From Lentisphaeria bacterium (GTDB taxonomy: Bacteria; Verrucomicrobiota; Lentisphaeria; Victivallales; GWF2-50-93), in assembly GCA_020056205.1 (NCBI GenBank), contig JAGVIF010000427.1, positions 1 through 8,607 of the forward strand: a DNA stretch of 8,607 bases, in the 5' to 3' direction. Below are positions 7,040 to 8,607 of this stretch, one piece after another. The notes beneath the pieces were generated by a model. It was not told the origin of the DNA and did no database searches. It saw only the letters and a program-made list of their open reading frames with translations. Both the position numbers and the translations under genes were made by a program. How positions within the stretch are numbered: the stretch's first letter is position 1; each line of letters starts with the position of its first letter.

Positions 7040-8453
7040 CTATATGAATTTGAAATCAGGGGACTGTCCGGCCTAGATCACTTCGTGCACCTCGTCCCAC
7101 ATCCTGTCCTGATATGACCGGCAGGTGTAGAGACCGAGGAGGGAATATGTCAGCGTTGTCGTTGAACGTTTCCGAATCTGCCGGCTTCCCCTAGACTTTC
7201 GCGCCGAGTTCCTCGTAGACCTTCGCCAGTTCCTTGCGTTTCCCTTCATGGGTGAAAATTCCGCCATGGTTGGAGATATCATTTGCCTTAGGCATGTCGA
7301 ATGTCGGCCAGTTGATGAAGTCGTTTACATGGGGGATCAAAGCATCCATGAGTTTTCTCGTATAATCCGCATGCTCCTTCTCGCTCCTGAATGGAAGTTC
7401 GCACAGGAAACGCGAAGCGCCGCCGCCATACCAGCCGAATTCCTGGACCACGACAGGCTTGTCGTAATGATCCATCCTAGCGTTACCTATGCAGGAGCTG
7501 AGCCAGTATTTCAAGGGTTCTCCACCGTCGAGCGGATCGCCACGGCCATCTGGAACGGCTTGCTAGGCGGGATAAGGGTGGAACGTGATGAAGTCAAACA
7601 GTTCATGCAATGCTCGATTGTGGAATCCATTCGCAAGCCAGAGGTCCTGATCAGGCGAAAGCCAAGTGTTGTCGCCGGAGACTATCATCTGTCCGGGCGC
7701 AGCAGAGCGGATCGCGTCGCACTGCCGCATGCACCATTCGTAGCCGCGGTCGTTGAGATAATTGCGAAAGTCGCAGGCGCAGATGTCGAACGGCTTCTCG
7801 ATGAATTTCACTGAACCTGGCACATCCTTGAACGATGCGAACTTCGCACCATGTACGCGGTTCATAGCTTCAAGTCTCCCATATCTTTTCTCAAGCCAGA
7901 AAGACCAGTGGTCCTTGAGCTTCAAGTCAACCTTGTTGGCATTGATCTCGCCGGGAGTTACCATATGCGATTCATTGTCGTAAAGGAGCTCGTTTCGCAG
8001 ATCCCAAGCCCATATCGCGGGATTATCCTTGAAATGGCCGGCGAACGCCTCCCAGAACAGACAGTCGTCGTCGAGCGCCTTGCCTGAATCGGCGAGTATC
8101 GGCATGTCGAACCAGTCGTTTCCGCCGAGATAGCCGCCTACAGGCATCAGATATATTCCATGCTTTTCAGCGAGCCCTATGAACGTGTCCCAGTTTTTCA
8201 TGCCTGCGGACTTCAGTCCTGTCTTCGGACCGAATACCTGATTGACGCCGATCGCCTAGCGGAGACAGTTGAGCCCGAGTTCGGACATGATGCCGAACCT
8301 GCGGTCGCAGTCGCTTGCATCAAAATCATGGAAGAGAATGCCCTGACCGGGATGCTGATCGTTCAGCATGGTTCCGCCTATGGGGCTTATGAACCTGCCC
8401 GATCCTTCAAGTTCAAAATTCCATCTGTCAGCTGAAACTCTTACTTTTTCCAT
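7040..8453 (-). pseudogene. GH5-like (clan GH-A) endo-mannanase/cellulase-type hydrolase interrupted by amber codons and a late frameshift
   Basis: This would hydrolyse beta-linked glycans, possibly mannan, by retention. From ATG 8453 (AGGTGA six bases upstream) one frame runs to 7191: MEKVRVSADRWNFELEG, GILFHDFDASDCDRRFG, KNWDTFIGLAEKHGIYLMPV, IWAWDLRNELLYD with acid/base E155, FITFHPYPA, and KPVVVQEFGWYGGG with nucleophile E338. It is broken only by TAG at codons 66 (8256-8258), 297 (7563-7565) and 421 (7191-7193), with no TGA or TAA. Protein-like sequence continues past the third TAG and then shifts frame near 7150-7170 into LTYSLLGLYTCRSYQDRM, another TAG at 7073, and a likely true stop at 7040. 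The acid pair and barrel pattern are intact on either side of the ambers. All four TAGs sit in CTAGG/CCTAG. I call it a recently damaged gene. Codons 1-65 alone would be translated, barring readthrough or sequencing error. The C-terminal extension is the least certain part. Confidence 0.78.
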
Positions 8454-8458
8454 AAAAA

Positions 8459-8464
8459 TCACCT
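8459..8464 (-). promoter_or_regulatory. Shine-Dalgarno site of the GH5-like gene
   Basis: AGGTGA on the minus strand ends five bases before ATG 8453-8451. It favours this ATG over one further upstream at 8480 and resembles the AAGGTG used by the rhamnosidase gene. Confidence 0.5.
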
Positions 8465-8481
8465 GTAGTCGGCCTTTCACC

Positions 8482-8510
8482 TTGACAAATTGGTTGAATT
8501 CCGATATAAT
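8482..8510 (+). promoter_or_regulatory. Perfect-consensus sigma-70 promoter facing right
   Basis: TTGACA (8482-8487) and TATAAT (8505-8510) match consensus at all twelve positions with the optimal 17-base spacer (8488-8504). Transcription would start near 8517 and run out of the window, away from the GH5-like gene, whose coding start is 29 bases to the left. I found no comparably good promoter on the minus strand for the GH5-like gene. No operator palindrome beyond GAATTC in the spacer is evident. Confidence 0.7.
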
Positions 8511-8573
8511 GTTATTTTAATGTAAAACTCCACAGTCAAAGGTTCTCTGTGTTAAATTTCCTTTAAAAACTCC

Positions 8574-8607
8574 ATGTTCAAGATAGTCATTTCTTCAACG
8601 AGATTCA
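8574..8607 (+). CDS. Possible start of a gene running off the right edge
   Basis: ATG at 8574 opens a frame that stays open to the last base (MFKIVISSTRF). It lies about 57 bases downstream of the start expected from the consensus promoter. No purine-rich ribosome binding site precedes it, and eleven residues cannot identify a product. Confidence 0.22.
   Translation, partial: MFKIVISSTRF

Noticed and set aside
7248..7814. 188-codon plus-strand frame
   Set aside because: It is antisense to the GH5-like gene, whose catalytic motifs are on the minus strand. The long open frame is a by-product of codon structure.
7040..8453. Genome-wide reassignment of TAG to an amino acid
   Set aside because: The 721- and 926-residue intact genes contain no in-frame TAG, and every amber in the GH5-like gene sits in a CTAGG/CCTAG context that a single C-to-T change at CCWGG explains. 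Without a suppressor tRNA in view, recoding is the less economical reading, though not excluded.
1..8607. CRISPR array, tRNA, rRNA, insertion sequence or attachment site
   Set aside because: I saw no regularly spaced repeats, no cloverleaf-like segment, and no transposase or terminal inverted repeats on either strand, even around the gene fragments.

Overview
The window is a carbohydrate-degradation locus, most likely from a gut or host-associated member of the PVC group (Lentisphaerota/Victivallales or a related Verrucomicrobiota). This placement is an inference. It rests on the density of large cytoplasmic glycoside hydrolases, on a short exported STN-type domain with the wording common in that group, and on roughly even base composition with AGGTG-type ribosome binding sites. 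No 16S or marker gene is present to confirm it.

Layout. Positions 38-695 (minus) hold an MNT/HEPN (MntA-HepT type) toxin-antitoxin pair. Both genes are broken by single-base indels, one of them inside the nucleotidyltransferase catalytic motif. Positions 911-1655 (plus) hold a chimeric remnant: a signal peptide plus STN-like domain runs out of frame into the last ~170 residues of a GH2 beta-mannosidase-type enzyme. Positions 1690-6642 (plus) are the intact core: a 721-residue TIM-barrel glycoside hydrolase of no family I can name with certainty, then six bases later a complete 926-residue GH78 alpha-L-rhamnosidase with all four expected acidic residues. A short truncated ORF (6647-6850) follows directly, and a rho-independent terminator (6988-7023) closes the plus-strand unit. 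Positions 7040-8453 (minus) hold a GH5-like (clan GH-A) endo-mannanase/cellulase-type gene read continuously in one frame except for amber codons, plus a C-terminal frameshift. A perfect-consensus sigma-70 promoter (8482-8510) then points rightward out of the window.

How the parts work together. The two intact enzymes lack signal peptides, so they probably act in the cytoplasm on imported rhamnose-containing oligosaccharides. The second member of the pair removes terminal alpha-L-rhamnose and the first cleaves an unknown linkage. Remnants of a GH2 and a GH5-like enzyme on either side suggest a once larger glycan-utilisation cluster that has been trimmed.

The most unusual signal is mutational. 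All seven CTAG tetramers in the window lie in CTAGG/CCTAG, which is what a CCWGG (Dcm-type) site becomes when its inner cytosine turns to thymine. Five of them fall in the GH5-like region, where three make in-frame amber codons. This points either to real deamination at methylated sites in a decaying gene or to methylation-linked sequencing error; amber recoding is the less likely third reading.
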